The notes under the pieces are model-generated. The model ran no database searches and was not told the origin of the DNA. It saw only the letters and a list, made by a program, of their open reading frames with translations. A DNA stretch of 64,000 nt from Anaeroglomus sp964630775 (GTDB lineage Bacteria; Planctomycetota; Phycisphaerae; Sedimentisphaerales; Anaerohalosphaeraceae). Both the position numbers and the translations under genes were made by a program. The stretch covers positions 3,509 through 67,508 of the forward strand of contig CAZVYY010000024.1 in NCBI GenBank assembly GCA_964630775.1, in the 5' to 3' direction. Each line of letters begins with the position of its first letter. Positions within the stretch are counted from its first letter, which is position 1. Of the stretch, positions 8,954 to 19,406 are shown one piece after another.

Positions 8954-10978
8954 TTACTGAATAATACGAAATACGGTTAACGAATGGGCCGGTGCCGTAT
9001 AGGCAAAAACCGGCTTGACGGTCTCGGTTGAAACGGCCGGCTTGACAGCCGGGGACTTTCCATCTTCATTGACGGCATTGGCATCCGGGCCGGTCAGTAC
9101 TGTCTTGACGGCCTTCATCGAGGCTTCCTGCGAAAGTCCGGCCAGACGTACGCTGATATCAGCCGGTTGATCGGCGCCATTGACGATTTTGACAATCAAA
9201 TCCCCGGTTTTCGAATCAATGACCGAAGACGCCGTGAGCATTTTTGGCTGCTCAGGGGCAATTATTGTCTCAAGACACTGATCTCCGCTGTTTTGCCCGA
9301 AAATCTGCTGCACATAGTAGTTAGCTGAAAGGTAAACGCTGGTACTGTCGAAATAGATCATATCCGGCGTCCATTGCGTGTGACCGCGACGCGCCAGCAG
9401 CGGTGCATAAGAGGCAAACAGGACCACATCGCCATTGCGCTCATAGCTTGTCAGCCCGGCGGCTTCAGCCAGGGCCGACCGCAGAGTATTGCGTCTGCCC
9501 TGGTCATGCGCTGCGTATTCGCCGACGTACACCTTTGAATCGGCACGATTATACGCATTGTAGCGATTGAGGTTATCCCAGAACCACTGGGGACTGACAT
9601 AATAGTGCTCATCCACCATCGGGAGTTTAAGCTCTCGAGCAAACGCCCAGCCATTGTCGTAGTCTTCGCCGCTGGCAAAAGGGCCGACTGTACCCACCAC
9701 AGTAATCTCGGGATGCTTTTGCTTTAATGCCTCATAGATCATCTTGAAACGCTCTCTGAAGATCGGGGTGATGGCGTCTTCGTTGCCGACACCGATATAT
9801 TTAAGGCCGAACGGTTCGGGATGCCCTGCGGCGGCCCGTTTGGCACCCCATGGGGATGTCGCCGGTCCGTTGGCCCACTCGATCAGGTCAAGCACATCCT
9901 GAATATACGCCGGCATTTCATCGAGGGGCAGGCCTTCCTGTCCGCGGCCGGGGGAATTGCCCGCATGCTGACAGCACACGCCGGCGGTGACCACGGGAAG
10001 CGGCTTGGCACCAATATCCTCGCAGAATTGGAAATATTCAAAATATCCCAGGCCCATGGTCTGGTGATAGCCCCATAAATTGCGTCCGGCGCGCCGCTGT
10101 TCGACCGGGCCAATGCTGGCTTTCCAGTCATAATACTGATGGGTACCCGTGCCGTGAACCAGACAGCCGCCGGGAAAACGCATGAATTTCGGTTTGATGT
10201 CGGCGATTGCCTGGGCCAGGTCCGCCCGCAGGCCGTTTGGGCGGCTGCGAAACGTTTTTTCCGGAAACAGCGAAATCATATCCAGACACAGTCCGCCCGT
10301 GTCATGAGCCAGCAGAACCAGGCGTGCGTCGCTGACCGTGCGAGTGGGAACCAGCTTTGTGCTGTATCGCGTCCACGCGCGGCCTTTAATCTCCAGTTTG
10401 GCTTGGGCCAGTATGTCCCCCTCTTTCGTTTCAAGTCGCAACGTCACCGGCATGGATTTATTGTTGTCGCCACGGCCCCACATCTGTCCCATAAACGCCT
10501 GATAAGCCCAAAAAGACGCTTCGTATGTTTCACCTTCTTTAAGGACGATGCCGTCAAATCCGCCGTTGGCAATACCCACACCTTCGCCCGGTGAACCGAT
10601 TGTCAGCAGTACATAATGCGGATTGTTCCGGTGGACGGGACGCATATTGGCCACTGCAATGGAGCCATCCCCCCCGCCGTATTTCTTGAGTTCCCAGAAT
10701 TTAAGCGGATGCCAGTCCGTCTTTTCTGTCGGGCTGTATTCAAACGAGCGGTTCTGAATCAGTTCCGCATAAAGTCCGCCGTCGGCCGCGTAATTCAGGT
10801 CTTCAAAGAACACCCCGACCAGGTCCGGGCTGATCGGTTTTCCCGGCTTGCCGGCCTGCACTGTCAGTTCGACAGGTTCAGCATAAGCAGCCGCAGCAGA
10901 CCACAGCAGGACTGCCCACAGCCTGCGGGCTATCCATGTCCCTGTGCATCGAGATGAAAAAGATCGACATTGCTGCAT
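8954..10978 (-). CDS. GH51 alpha-L-arabinofuranosidase, secreted
   Basis: A 674-residue enzyme of the GH51 family, which releases terminal alpha-L-arabinofuranose from arabinoxylan. A signal peptide ends at AAAAYA. The (beta/alpha)8 barrel carries RFPGGC (about 267-272), the acid/base Glu400 in GVGNE and the nucleophile Glu487 in VYVGEYAA, then a beta-sandwich C-domain. AGGAG lies just before the chosen ATG. Many GH51 enzymes are intracellular; this one has a leader and an N-terminal carbohydrate-binding-like region (about 80-240), as in the exported members. It sits 18 bases after the GH3 stop, within the operon. A GH51 endoglucanase activity is a less likely alternative. Confidence 0.93.
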   Translation of the reverse strand: MQQCRSFSSRCTGTWIARRLWAVLLWSAAAAYAEPVELTVQAGKPGKPISPDLVGVFFEDLNYAADGGLYAELIQNRSFEYSPTEKTDWHPLKFWELKKYGGGDGSIAVANMRPVHRNNPHYVLLTIGSPGEGVGIANGGFDGIVLKEGETYEASFWAYQAFMGQMWGRGDNNKSMPVTLRLETKEGDILAQAKLEIKGRAWTRYSTKLVPTRTVSDARLVLLAHDTGGLCLDMISLFPEKTFRSRPNGLRADLAQAIADIKPKFMRFPGGCLVHGTGTHQYYDWKASIGPVEQRRAGRNLWGYHQTMGLGYFEYFQFCEDIGAKPLPVVTAGVCCQHAGNSPGRGQEGLPLDEMPAYIQDVLDLIEWANGPATSPWGAKRAAAGHPEPFGLKYIGVGNEDAITPIFRERFKMIYEALKQKHPEITVVGTVGPFASGEDYDNGWAFARELKLPMVDEHYYVSPQWFWDNLNRYNAYNRADSKVYVGEYAAHDQGRRNTLRSALAEAAGLTSYERNGDVVLFASYAPLLARRGHTQWTPDMIYFDSTSVYLSANYYVQQIFGQNSGDQCLETIIAPEQPKMLTASSVIDSKTGDLIVKIVNGADQPADISVRLAGLSQEASMKAVKTVLTGPDANAVNEDGKSPAVKPAVSTETVKPVFAYTAPAHSLTVFRIIQ

Positions 10979-10996
10979 AACAAGACTCCTTTTTTG

Positions 10997-13303
10997 CTAT
11001 ATTTTTCGTACGGTAAGCTTCACTCTCTGCAGGTCACAATCACGTGATGAGCTGCCAATCATAATTTCAAATTCACCCGGCTCTACAATATAATCCATGT
11101 CGATGTTATAAAAAGCCAGATGCTCCGGCGTAATATCCAGATCAACCGTTTCGGTCTGACCCGGTTTTAACGTAATCCTTCGGAAGCCCTTGAGTTCTTT
11201 GACAGGACGTGTTACCGAGCTGACACAGTCGCGGATGTACATCTGCACCACTTCATCTCCGGCCCATGGGCCAGTATTGGTTATTTCAACCGATACGGTC
11301 GTGGATTCATCCGGTCGAATAACCTGCTTTTTGAGCCGGGGATTTCCGAACTCAAACCGGGTATAACTCAGCCCGTATCCGAACGCATATAACGGACTGA
11401 CATCGTCAAAGAGATAGCCTCGTCGGGCCGAGGGTTTATAGTTGTAATAGCAGGGAATATGCCCCACTGAGCGGGGAATCGAAATCGGCAGCTTGCCGCC
11501 GGGATTGACATCGCCAAAAATCACTTCCGCAATGGCCGTTCCGGATTCCTGCCCCAGATACCAGCATTCCAGAATTACAGGGACTTTTTTACTGAGATGC
11601 GAGATCGACAATGGCCGTCCGTTAAACAATACCGCAATCACGGGTTTTCCAGTGGCGGCCATGGCCTCAACCAGTTCATCCTGCACGCCTGCCATATCCA
11701 GCGTAGTTCGGTCGCCCATATGATTTCTGGCCCAGGCTTCTCTGGACGTCTGCTCATTGCCGCCAATGGCCAGAACAATGACATCCGCCTGCCGGGCGAC
11801 TTCCACGGCCTGGGCAATGGACTTGCGATCTTCGACAGGATTACTGGGGGTGACATCATCCTGCTGCCAGGAGCCGCCGATGGTGATTTTACAGCCTTCA
11901 TGATAAAGGACTTTCACGGAATCCCCGACACGGTCTTTGATGCCCTGCAAAACACTGACAAAATGACTGGGGACGCCGCTGTAGCCTCCCAGCATAACGC
12001 GGTCGGCATTGGGACCGATGACGGCGATGGTTTTGATGTTCGCCTTATTCAGCGGCGCTACTGAGCCGTCATTTTTCAGCAGCGTAATTGTTTTGCGTGC
12101 TGCTTCCAGAGCAAGTTTATTGTGCGCTTCACAGCCAACGATTTTTTCGGCCGCAACGGGATCGACGAAGGGATCCTCGAACAAGCCGAGCTTGAATTTC
12201 CACTCCAGCATCGGGGCAATCAATTCATCCAGCGCCGATTCGGACACCCTGCCTTCCTGTACAAGTTCGGCCAGGTGTTTATAACAATCCGGATCAGGCA
12301 TCTCGATATTAACGCCGGCTTTCACAGCCAGCGCCGCCGCCTGCTTGCCATCTTCGGCCAGATGATGACCATACAAATCCGGCCGCTCATTGAGTTCACG
12401 AATGGCATAATAATCGGACACAACATATCCCTTAAAGCCCCATTCCTGACGCAAGACATCCCGCAGGAGCCATTGGTTGGCATGAGAAGGAACGCCGTCG
12501 ATTTCATTGTATGACGCCATGACACTGATGGCACCGGCTTTGGTTATCGCTTCTTTGAAAGTAAATAAGAATGTTTCACGAAGCACCCGGGCGGAAACAT
12601 TCACTGGAGCACAGTTGGTTCCCGATTCAGGCTGGCCGTGGGCGGCAAAGTGTTTGAGGGTGGCGATCACGTGTTGTTTGTCGGCAAACGAGGCGTCCCC
12701 CTGGAATCCCCTTACGGCGGCAATACCTATCCGGCTGACCAGATACGGGTCTTCCCCATAGGTTTCTTCGACCCGGCCCCAGCGGGGTTCACGGGCCACA
12801 TCCACCACTGGCGTTAACGCCTGATGAGTCCCCCGAATGCGGGCCTCGCAGGCGGTTGCTTCAAATATCCGCTGTACCAGGTCCGTGTCAAATGTTGCCC
12901 CAAGGCCGATTGGCTGCGGAAAACTGGTTGAACCAACGGCTGCAAGGCCATGCAGACATTCTTCATGAAACATCACAGGAATACCCAGCCGGCTGTTTTC
13001 CAGAAAGAATTTCTGGATGGCGTTGGTCAACTCCGCATGGTTTCGCGGGGACAAACCGCCGCCGGCGTCACTGGGACGGCCAACCTGGCCCAGACCATGC
13101 CCCTGACCAAAGGCAGCCCTGGCCTTTTCGAGGTCGAAATTGCCCTTCTCATCGACCAGGGTTTTGGCTTTATCCAGCCAGATACACTGCATCTGAGCGG
13201 CTTTTTCTTCCAGAGTCATTCGTTTAAGCAGGTCTTTGACGCGTTTTCCAACGGGCAAATCTGCATTCAAGTAAGCTGGTTTAGTGGTTTTTTGTTTTTT
13301 CAT
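10997..13303 (-). CDS. GH3 beta-xylosidase/beta-glucosidase, predicted cytoplasmic
   Basis: A 768-residue GH3 enzyme with the two-domain core and a C-terminal fibronectin III-like domain (about 665-760). The nucleophile is Asp297 in VVSDYYA, and the substrate-binding Lys-His pair is in ATLKHFAAHG. GGAGG eight bases before the ATG fixes the start. The N-terminus (MKKQKTTKPAYLN) has no signal peptide, unlike the other glycosidases of this operon, so the enzyme probably acts on oligosaccharides after import by the neighbouring symporter. In a xylan locus beta-xylosidase is the most likely activity, but GH3 specificity cannot be read from motifs. A short palindrome, TCCGATCGGA, overlaps the region before the ribosome site. 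Confidence 0.9.
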   Translation of the reverse strand: MKKQKTTKPAYLNADLPVGKRVKDLLKRMTLEEKAAQMQCIWLDKAKTLVDEKGNFDLEKARAAFGQGHGLGQVGRPSDAGGGLSPRNHAELTNAIQKFFLENSRLGIPVMFHEECLHGLAAVGSTSFPQPIGLGATFDTDLVQRIFEATACEARIRGTHQALTPVVDVAREPRWGRVEETYGEDPYLVSRIGIAAVRGFQGDASFADKQHVIATLKHFAAHGQPESGTNCAPVNVSARVLRETFLFTFKEAITKAGAISVMASYNEIDGVPSHANQWLLRDVLRQEWGFKGYVVSDYYAIRELNERPDLYGHHLAEDGKQAAALAVKAGVNIEMPDPDCYKHLAELVQEGRVSESALDELIAPMLEWKFKLGLFEDPFVDPVAAEKIVGCEAHNKLALEAARKTITLLKNDGSVAPLNKANIKTIAVIGPNADRVMLGGYSGVPSHFVSVLQGIKDRVGDSVKVLYHEGCKITIGGSWQQDDVTPSNPVEDRKSIAQAVEVARQADVIVLAIGGNEQTSREAWARNHMGDRTTLDMAGVQDELVEAMAATGKPVIAVLFNGRPLSISHLSKKVPVILECWYLGQESGTAIAEVIFGDVNPGGKLPISIPRSVGHIPCYYNYKPSARRGYLFDDVSPLYAFGYGLSYTRFEFGNPRLKKQVIRPDESTTVSVEITNTGPWAGDEVVQMYIRDCVSSVTRPVKELKGFRRITLKPGQTETVDLDITPEHLAFYNIDMDYIVEPGEFEIMIGSSSRDCDLQRVKLTVRKI

Positions 13304-13415
13304 TGTATTGGCCTCCGATCGGACGGCTTTTTTACAACATCAAAAGCAGGATTAGAGTTCTACATAATCCTAAGGCAAGATGGAGAATAAATACACTCCG
13401 TCGTAAAATTCCTTT

Positions 13416-14843
13416 TTATCTTTCATACTGTTTACGACGTTCAATCAATTCATCTTGGATTTGAAATTCCAACTTTTTGTTGATGGAATAGAAAAACAAA
13501 ATAACGACACCCACAATAAAGGGGATGGCCGGGTAGATGCTTGACGTCAGCCGAATTCCATACAGGGCTCGTTCGGTTTGCTGTACATTGGCAACATATC
13601 CATAGTGCGACAACACCCAGCCTCCGATTGCCCCGCCAAATCCCAGACCCGCCTTCAGGCCGAATACGATAGCGGCAAAGACCATGCCGGTTGCCCGTCG
13701 GCCGTTTTTCCATTCCGAATAATCCGCGACATCACCCATCATGGCCCACAACAGTGGAATCGTGACGCCATAGGCAAGCTGAGATAATGCTTGAAGAATC
13801 ACGGCTCCAAGAACTGCATCCGGTCCAAGGACGATAAAAAAGCCCCAGCACAATGTCGTCAATGCCAGGCCAACAATAAATACATTTCTTTTACCATACT
13901 TCAGGGCGAGTGATTTCGAAAAACCGATACCGATAAGGGTTGTAATAAGACCACAAATATTAAATACACTGAACATTCTGCCGGAAACGGCATCGATGTC
14001 CTGCGACTCCGGCGCCAGACGGATACTCTGCAGGAAATTTATCATCGCATCCGCATGAACATAATATTTAAAGAAATAGATCATGTTTCCGCCGCGCAAG
14101 GCCAATGTGATGAAGATGAAAATAGTCAACAGGAACATGGCAATCCAGGGTCCATTATTCAGCAGATCTTGAATATCCTGACCGATTGATGTTTTTTGGG
14201 CCGGATCCGGTTTGACTCGCTCGCGGGTTGTCGAAAAAGTAATGAAAAAGAACAGGATAGCCAGCACAGAAAAGATACCCATAGTCCATTGATATCCCAG
14301 CGCATTATTGCCCTTACCGAAATATTCAACCATGGGAAGAGCCAGCCCCTGTATGGCCATGGCCGCCAGCATGGCAAACGTGAAACGATAGGAAGACAGG
14401 CTGGTCCGTTCGGCCATATCACCGGTTATAACGCCGCTTAAGGCTGAATAGGGAAGGTTGTTGGCTGAATAAACCGTCATTAATACAATATAGGTGACAT
14501 AAGCATAGATCAGCTTCCCCGAAGCAGTCAGATTGGGAGTTGAAAAAGCAAGAAATCCCATGATTCCGAACGGAACGGCAGTCCAGAGAATCCAGGGGCG
14601 GAATTTACCCCACCGCGAGTTGGTCCGGTCGGCAACAACGCCCATGACGGGGTCAAAAAAAGCATCCCATACCCGTGCTACCAGTAACAGCCATCCTGTC
14701 TGCGCCGCTGAGATTCCAAATGTATCGGTGTAAAAACTCATTTGCAGAATCATCATGGTTTGAAAGATGAAATTTGCTGCGCTATCACCCAGACTGTACC
14801 CGACTTTTTCGCGAACAGATAGTTTTTGTGATTCATTCTGCAT
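13416..14843 (-). CDS. GPH-family cation:glycoside (xyloside) symporter
   Basis: A 475-residue membrane protein of the glycoside-pentoside-hexuronide group (MelB/XynB type) of the major facilitator superfamily. It has about 12 membrane segments and the family signatures LSVREKVGYSLGDSAANF at the N-terminus, D.FFDP.MG (about 61-68) and ADRTNSRWGKFRPWI. These proteins import sugars with Na+ or H+ across the inner membrane. The gene begins 11 bases after GH127 with an AAGGAAG ribosome site and precedes the cytoplasmic GH3, so it probably supplies that enzyme with xylo- or arabino-oligosaccharides. No TonB-dependent SusC/SusD system is present in the window, so outer-membrane passage is unexplained. 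Confidence 0.92.
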   Translation of the reverse strand: MQNESQKLSVREKVGYSLGDSAANFIFQTMMILQMSFYTDTFGISAAQTGWLLLVARVWDAFFDPVMGVVADRTNSRWGKFRPWILWTAVPFGIMGFLAFSTPNLTASGKLIYAYVTYIVLMTVYSANNLPYSALSGVITGDMAERTSLSSYRFTFAMLAAMAIQGLALPMVEYFGKGNNALGYQWTMGIFSVLAILFFFITFSTTRERVKPDPAQKTSIGQDIQDLLNNGPWIAMFLLTIFIFITLALRGGNMIYFFKYYVHADAMINFLQSIRLAPESQDIDAVSGRMFSVFNICGLITTLIGIGFSKSLALKYGKRNVFIVGLALTTLCWGFFIVLGPDAVLGAVILQALSQLAYGVTIPLLWAMMGDVADYSEWKNGRRATGMVFAAIVFGLKAGLGFGGAIGGWVLSHYGYVANVQQTERALYGIRLTSSIYPAIPFIVGVVILFFYSINKKLEFQIQDELIERRKQYER

Positions 14844-14854
14844 GTGTGTCTTCC

Positions 14855-17254
14855 TTAATCAGAAGTCTTGAGTTTGCCGGAGCTTTCCGTGTCACCGGCA
14901 ATAATTCCCTGAACAATTCGTAAATCAAAGATTCCGCCGGCATAGTTGCCTGAATGCGGCTCAAAAGTCACGGTCATTTTCTTTTTATCTTTGACCAGGC
15001 CCGCCGGCAGAGGATATCGCACGGCTTGAAATTCATCCCGGTTCCATTTGCCCGTCAGATTTTCAGTGACCAGCTTTTCTCCGTCCACCCTGATATCAAA
15101 CGTCCGTCTGCCGCCTTCACGGCCCCAGTAAAGTACATAAAGCTCAAGCGGGACATCCGGAACAACCTTCAGGTCATAGCTGAACCAGCCCGGCGCCTGG
15201 ACATGACGAAAATGGAGGTTGCGGTGGACACCGCTTTCGGAGTTTTTGTGCTGGAGATTATGGTCGGCCTCGGGCTGCTGTTCGCCGGGAATCACACGGT
15301 CCACAGTCTGTCGATCCAGCATCAGCCGCTGCTGTTCTCTGGCCTTCATTTCGGCCTGGATTTGTGCGTATGCGTCAGGCCGCACCACTCGCCAGTACAT
15401 CATGTACCGGGCATCATGGACCTGATAAAACGGTTCCAGCACCAGCGACCGGAACGACTCCGGACGGACAACTTCGTCCACCTTAAACTGAAGCTGAGGC
15501 CTGTTCACCGGAGTAATTTTCTCCGCGATGGAGACCGTATCTCCGACCAGCATGGGTGCCTCGTCCAGCGGCAGCAGTTGGCCATGGGCAATATGTCCCC
15601 AGCGATCGTCGTCAGCAATCAGTCCCTGAAGGTCCTCCGTGCCGGTTTTGGCCGCCAGGACAATCGGGCCGTAAAGGATTGCCGCATAATCCGGCACATT
15701 GGGCATCGGTTCCAGCTCGGCATGCATCGGCAGAGCAACCTTCAGTATGTCCCCGTCTTTCCAGACTCGGTCGATCGACGCATACGTGGATGGTTTGGAA
15801 TCAACCGCCAGCACTTCTCCATTAAGCTCCATTTGCAGCTTGCCTTCCGGAACCCATCTGGGGTGACGAATCTTCAGCGTCAGACGAACCGGCTTATCGG
15901 CCCGCACTTTCAGCACAGTCTGAGGTTCCTGCGGAAACCGGGTCTCCTGACGTACACGGATGCCCTTCTCCGGCCAGTTCAGTTCCGATGCAATAAACAG
16001 ATTGACCAGCAGTGCCTGGGCCTCGTGACTATAGATGAACCGCCCGTACTGCCCGTGATTTTCCATCCCCGTACCGACGCAGCACCACATGCCCTCATTG
16101 GGCGCTGAATAGACCCGATAGTGACGCGGCCGGACCGGGGTGAAGTAAACGTATCCGCCGTGGTCGGGGTGCTGGGTGGACAGGATATGGTTAAACAAAG
16201 CCCGCTCATAGTAATCCGCATATTCCGCCTTCGATTCCATCCGATGCAGAATCTCGGTCAGCCGAAGCATATTATACGTGTTGCAGGACTCCGGCCCTTC
16301 TCGCTCCTCCACAAATTCAATACAGGCTTCGGCGCTGGGGAAGTGTTCCCGCCGGCTGTTGCCGCCAAAGGCCAGGGTACGGTTGTGTACCACGGTGTCC
16401 CAGAAAAACCTGGCAGCATCCGTAAACTGTTTGTCCGGACTCAATTCCGCAATCCGCGCAAAGCCAACAGCCTTGGGTACTTGCGTGTTGGCATGTTTAT
16501 TATCCAAGGTGTCTTTCCCCTGCGACATGGGTTCCAGCAGTTGTCGGTGTGAGAACCGCTTGGCCAGCCGGAGGTACTTGTCATCGCCTGTGATCCGGCT
16601 CAGATCCGCCAGCACCTCATTCATCCCGCCATGCTCTTGATCCATCATGGCCTCCATCTGCTGGGGCGTATAGTCGGCCAGCAGCGTATCACACCAGTCC
16701 CCAAGCCCTATTAGTATGGTTTTGGCCTTCTCGCTGCCTCCATAGATCCAGGCATCCCGTAATCCCGCAAACGTCTTATGCAGATTGTACCAGGGCACCC
16801 AGGCTCGATGCGGCGCCCGCGGATCCCCCGCGGCCACCTGCCGCCAGATCGCCCGCCCGTCCGGCACCCCGCCCACGTAACCATCTCCGTTGGCCTTCTG
16901 GCATCGGGCCAGTTCATCGACAATATACTCCATCCGACGGCGACAATCTTCATTGCCTGTTACTGCCGTATAGATTGCCATAGCCGACAGGTAATGCCCG
17001 CCGATATGTCCATCCAGCCCGATCCAGTTGGGATAGCTTTGTGCTTTGGGTTCCAGCCCCGCGTCCTTGAGATATGGCGCCAGCAGCCGATCCACATCAT
17101 ACTGCAGCAAATGCTTTAAATTCACATCCTGGGCATGCTTGAATGGTCCGTCCAGAAGCTGAACCTGATTGAGGGGAAACGATTCCGTTCCATAGCCCTG
17201 ACAGGAAAACAGGCAGCTCAGCAGCAGGACTACCGCTTTTGTATTAAACTGCAT
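14855..17254 (-). CDS. GH127 beta-L-arabinofuranosidase, exported
   Basis: A 799-residue GH127 enzyme (formerly DUF1680), a family that removes beta-L-arabinofuranosyl residues by a cysteine-dependent retaining mechanism. The zinc/cysteine site is present: Glu322 and Cys324 in PESCNTYN, and Cys391-Cys392 in MWCCVGTG; by analogy with HypBA1 one of the paired cysteines is the nucleophile. The N-terminus is a hydrophobic leader with cysteines (LLLSCLFSC), so it may be a lipoprotein or a normally processed secreted protein. After the (alpha/alpha)6 barrel and beta-domains there is an extra C-terminal jelly-roll-like region (about 655-785). It sits between the GH43-GH30 gene and the symporter in the xylan operon. 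Confidence 0.9.
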   Translation of the reverse strand: MQFNTKAVVLLLSCLFSCQGYGTESFPLNQVQLLDGPFKHAQDVNLKHLLQYDVDRLLAPYLKDAGLEPKAQSYPNWIGLDGHIGGHYLSAMAIYTAVTGNEDCRRRMEYIVDELARCQKANGDGYVGGVPDGRAIWRQVAAGDPRAPHRAWVPWYNLHKTFAGLRDAWIYGGSEKAKTILIGLGDWCDTLLADYTPQQMEAMMDQEHGGMNEVLADLSRITGDDKYLRLAKRFSHRQLLEPMSQGKDTLDNKHANTQVPKAVGFARIAELSPDKQFTDAARFFWDTVVHNRTLAFGGNSRREHFPSAEACIEFVEEREGPESCNTYNMLRLTEILHRMESKAEYADYYERALFNHILSTQHPDHGGYVYFTPVRPRHYRVYSAPNEGMWCCVGTGMENHGQYGRFIYSHEAQALLVNLFIASELNWPEKGIRVRQETRFPQEPQTVLKVRADKPVRLTLKIRHPRWVPEGKLQMELNGEVLAVDSKPSTYASIDRVWKDGDILKVALPMHAELEPMPNVPDYAAILYGPIVLAAKTGTEDLQGLIADDDRWGHIAHGQLLPLDEAPMLVGDTVSIAEKITPVNRPQLQFKVDEVVRPESFRSLVLEPFYQVHDARYMMYWRVVRPDAYAQIQAEMKAREQQRLMLDRQTVDRVIPGEQQPEADHNLQHKNSESGVHRNLHFRHVQAPGWFSYDLKVVPDVPLELYVLYWGREGGRRTFDIRVDGEKLVTENLTGKWNRDEFQAVRYPLPAGLVKDKKKMTVTFEPHSGNYAGGIFDLRIVQGIIAGDTESSGKLKTSD

Positions 17255-17282
17255 TGACTAAGAATCCTTTCTTTCTCCGTTT

Positions 17283-19406
17283 TTATTGATATGACTGATC
17301 GAGCCAATAATTCGTGAACTCTGCAAATTCATAAAGGTTAACCAAACAGTCACCATCCAAATCCAGTTCACATCGATCCTGGAGCCAGTGTTCTGCAAAC
17401 GTAAGAAGGTCGCCCGTATCCACAATATTGTCCAGGTTGGCATCGCCATAAAGAATTCTACCAAAAACTGCAATATTATCAATGGCTATATCGCCACGGG
17501 GTCCGCCGGCGGCCACCGCCCGAAAACGAATCTGAATCAGGCCGGTATAGTCCGACAAATTCACCATCGCCCGGGTATAGGCTTCGCTGTTGGAGTTGTG
17601 CTGCTGACCGCTCAGACTCCACACCGAATTATGCCATATCCCATCATAAACATCAATATTCAGGGTTCCCGTTTCAACACCATACATGTGATAATAAAAG
17701 GTTAAAATTCGCCTAAAGCCTGCAATCACAGGGCTTTGCAGAATGGCACTCTGTCCGGCAGCGTTGGCCCCTCCAGGCGAGGTTTCCAGATAAACATACC
17801 AGGTGCTGCCGTCTGCCCCGCCGGACGGACCGGTATTGGGTGTGATGGTGCCCCCTGAATAACGAGTCCAATTATGCGAATCTTCGCCCGAGATGTTGAC
17901 CCAGTCACCCATTCCATTTTCAAAATCGATTGTATGGAGTTGAACCGCCTGGCTGTCCGTCAGTGTCACGGATGCTTCATTTGCATAAAAACTCTCATAT
18001 CCATAGCGGTCAACAGCAGTTACCGTATAATAATAGGGTGTGTAATAGTCGATATTGCTATCGATAAATTCCGGTTCATCCAGCAACGATTCATTCAGCC
18101 GGACATACCCGCTTCCAGGCATTATCGACCGATAAATATGATATCCTGCCAGATCGCTTTCCGTATTGGCATCCCAACTCAGGACAATCGACTCCTCGTT
18201 TGCCGTTGCCGTAAGACCCGTCGGCGCTTCCGGAGGCGTACTTGGTGTCGTCGCACCGGCCTGTATGGAATCCGCACTTTCTCCGGCACTGTTGACGGCG
18301 CTGACAACATAATAATACGTCGTCATTTCGGACAATCCCGAGTCACTAAAGCTGGTCCCTGACAAGCTGGCAACATGGGTATAAGGTCCCCCGTTGGCGG
18401 TTGAACGTTTGACGTTATAGTTCGTGGCACCAAAAGAGGCATTCCAGCTCAGGTTAATCCGGCTGCCTGATATCGCCGCAGCGCCAAGCCCGGACGGCGA
18501 AGAGGGCATCGCGGGAACCTGCTCCGCATACAATGCCGACACGTCGGCGGCACTCAAAGCCGCAGCATAAATGCGAAATTCATCGATTCGCCCATCCAGG
18601 TAAGCATCGGCCGAGTATTGAGACCTGCCGATATAGTTCTGCGTTGTCGCTCCCAGAGAATCCGGCGTCAGACTCATCGAGCTGTTGCGTCCCACTTCAG
18701 ACCCGTTGACATAGAGAATACCCGTGCTGCCGGCCAGGGTCACTGCAACATGCGTCCATGTGCCCGTCGGCAGCGCGGCGGTACCATTGATTTGCTTTTC
18801 GCCGCCGGCCCCGGAGGTGGTAATCGCAAAACGAACCGCCCCCGAACCGCTGCGCGGCGTCAGGAACATATTAACCGATGTCCCCGTTCCAAAGTCAAAT
18901 ACACGTGACCAGTTACTGATCGTATCCAGATTAACCCATACTGCGATGGTAAAATCAGTCAGATTATCAACGACGCCTGTCCGCAGGCTGAGATGGTCAT
19001 TGGTGCCGTCCAGGTCCAGGCCATTACTGAATTTTCCAGTCGTCCATACCGGACCATTCACCAGGGTGCCCGTCCAGCCGTTGCCGGTGGCATCCGCAGC
19101 AATCAGGCCGCCGGTTTCATCGCATTTCAGATACGAACGCAGTATCGCAGGGGTCACTTCGACACTGTTGCTGCTTTCGCCGCTTGCGGTATTGGCACTG
19201 ACCGCATAATAGTATTTGATTCCCGGCATCACCGTGGTGTCGCTAAAACGGGTGACGGTCAGGCCGGAGGCGATGGTGACATAAGGTCCTCCGCTCGTTG
19301 TCGAGCGTTTGAGATTATAGCTGAGTGCACCGGCAGATGCATTCCAGCCCAGGTTCACCTGCCTGTCGGTCAGTCTTGTCGCCCAAAGACCCGACGGCGC
19401 CACGGG
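17283..19406 (-). repeat. Shuffled C-terminal cassette (Fn3-LamG-Fn3-Fn3-MAM-dockerin), copy 1
   Basis: This 2.1-kb coding segment encodes about 707 residues that align end to end with the 709-residue tail at 50518-52647. Shared words include GDWVNISGEDSHNWTR, YVYLETSPGGAN and TQNYIGRSQYS. The catalytic heads in front are unrelated (GH43-GH30 against GH5). Confidence 0.85.
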
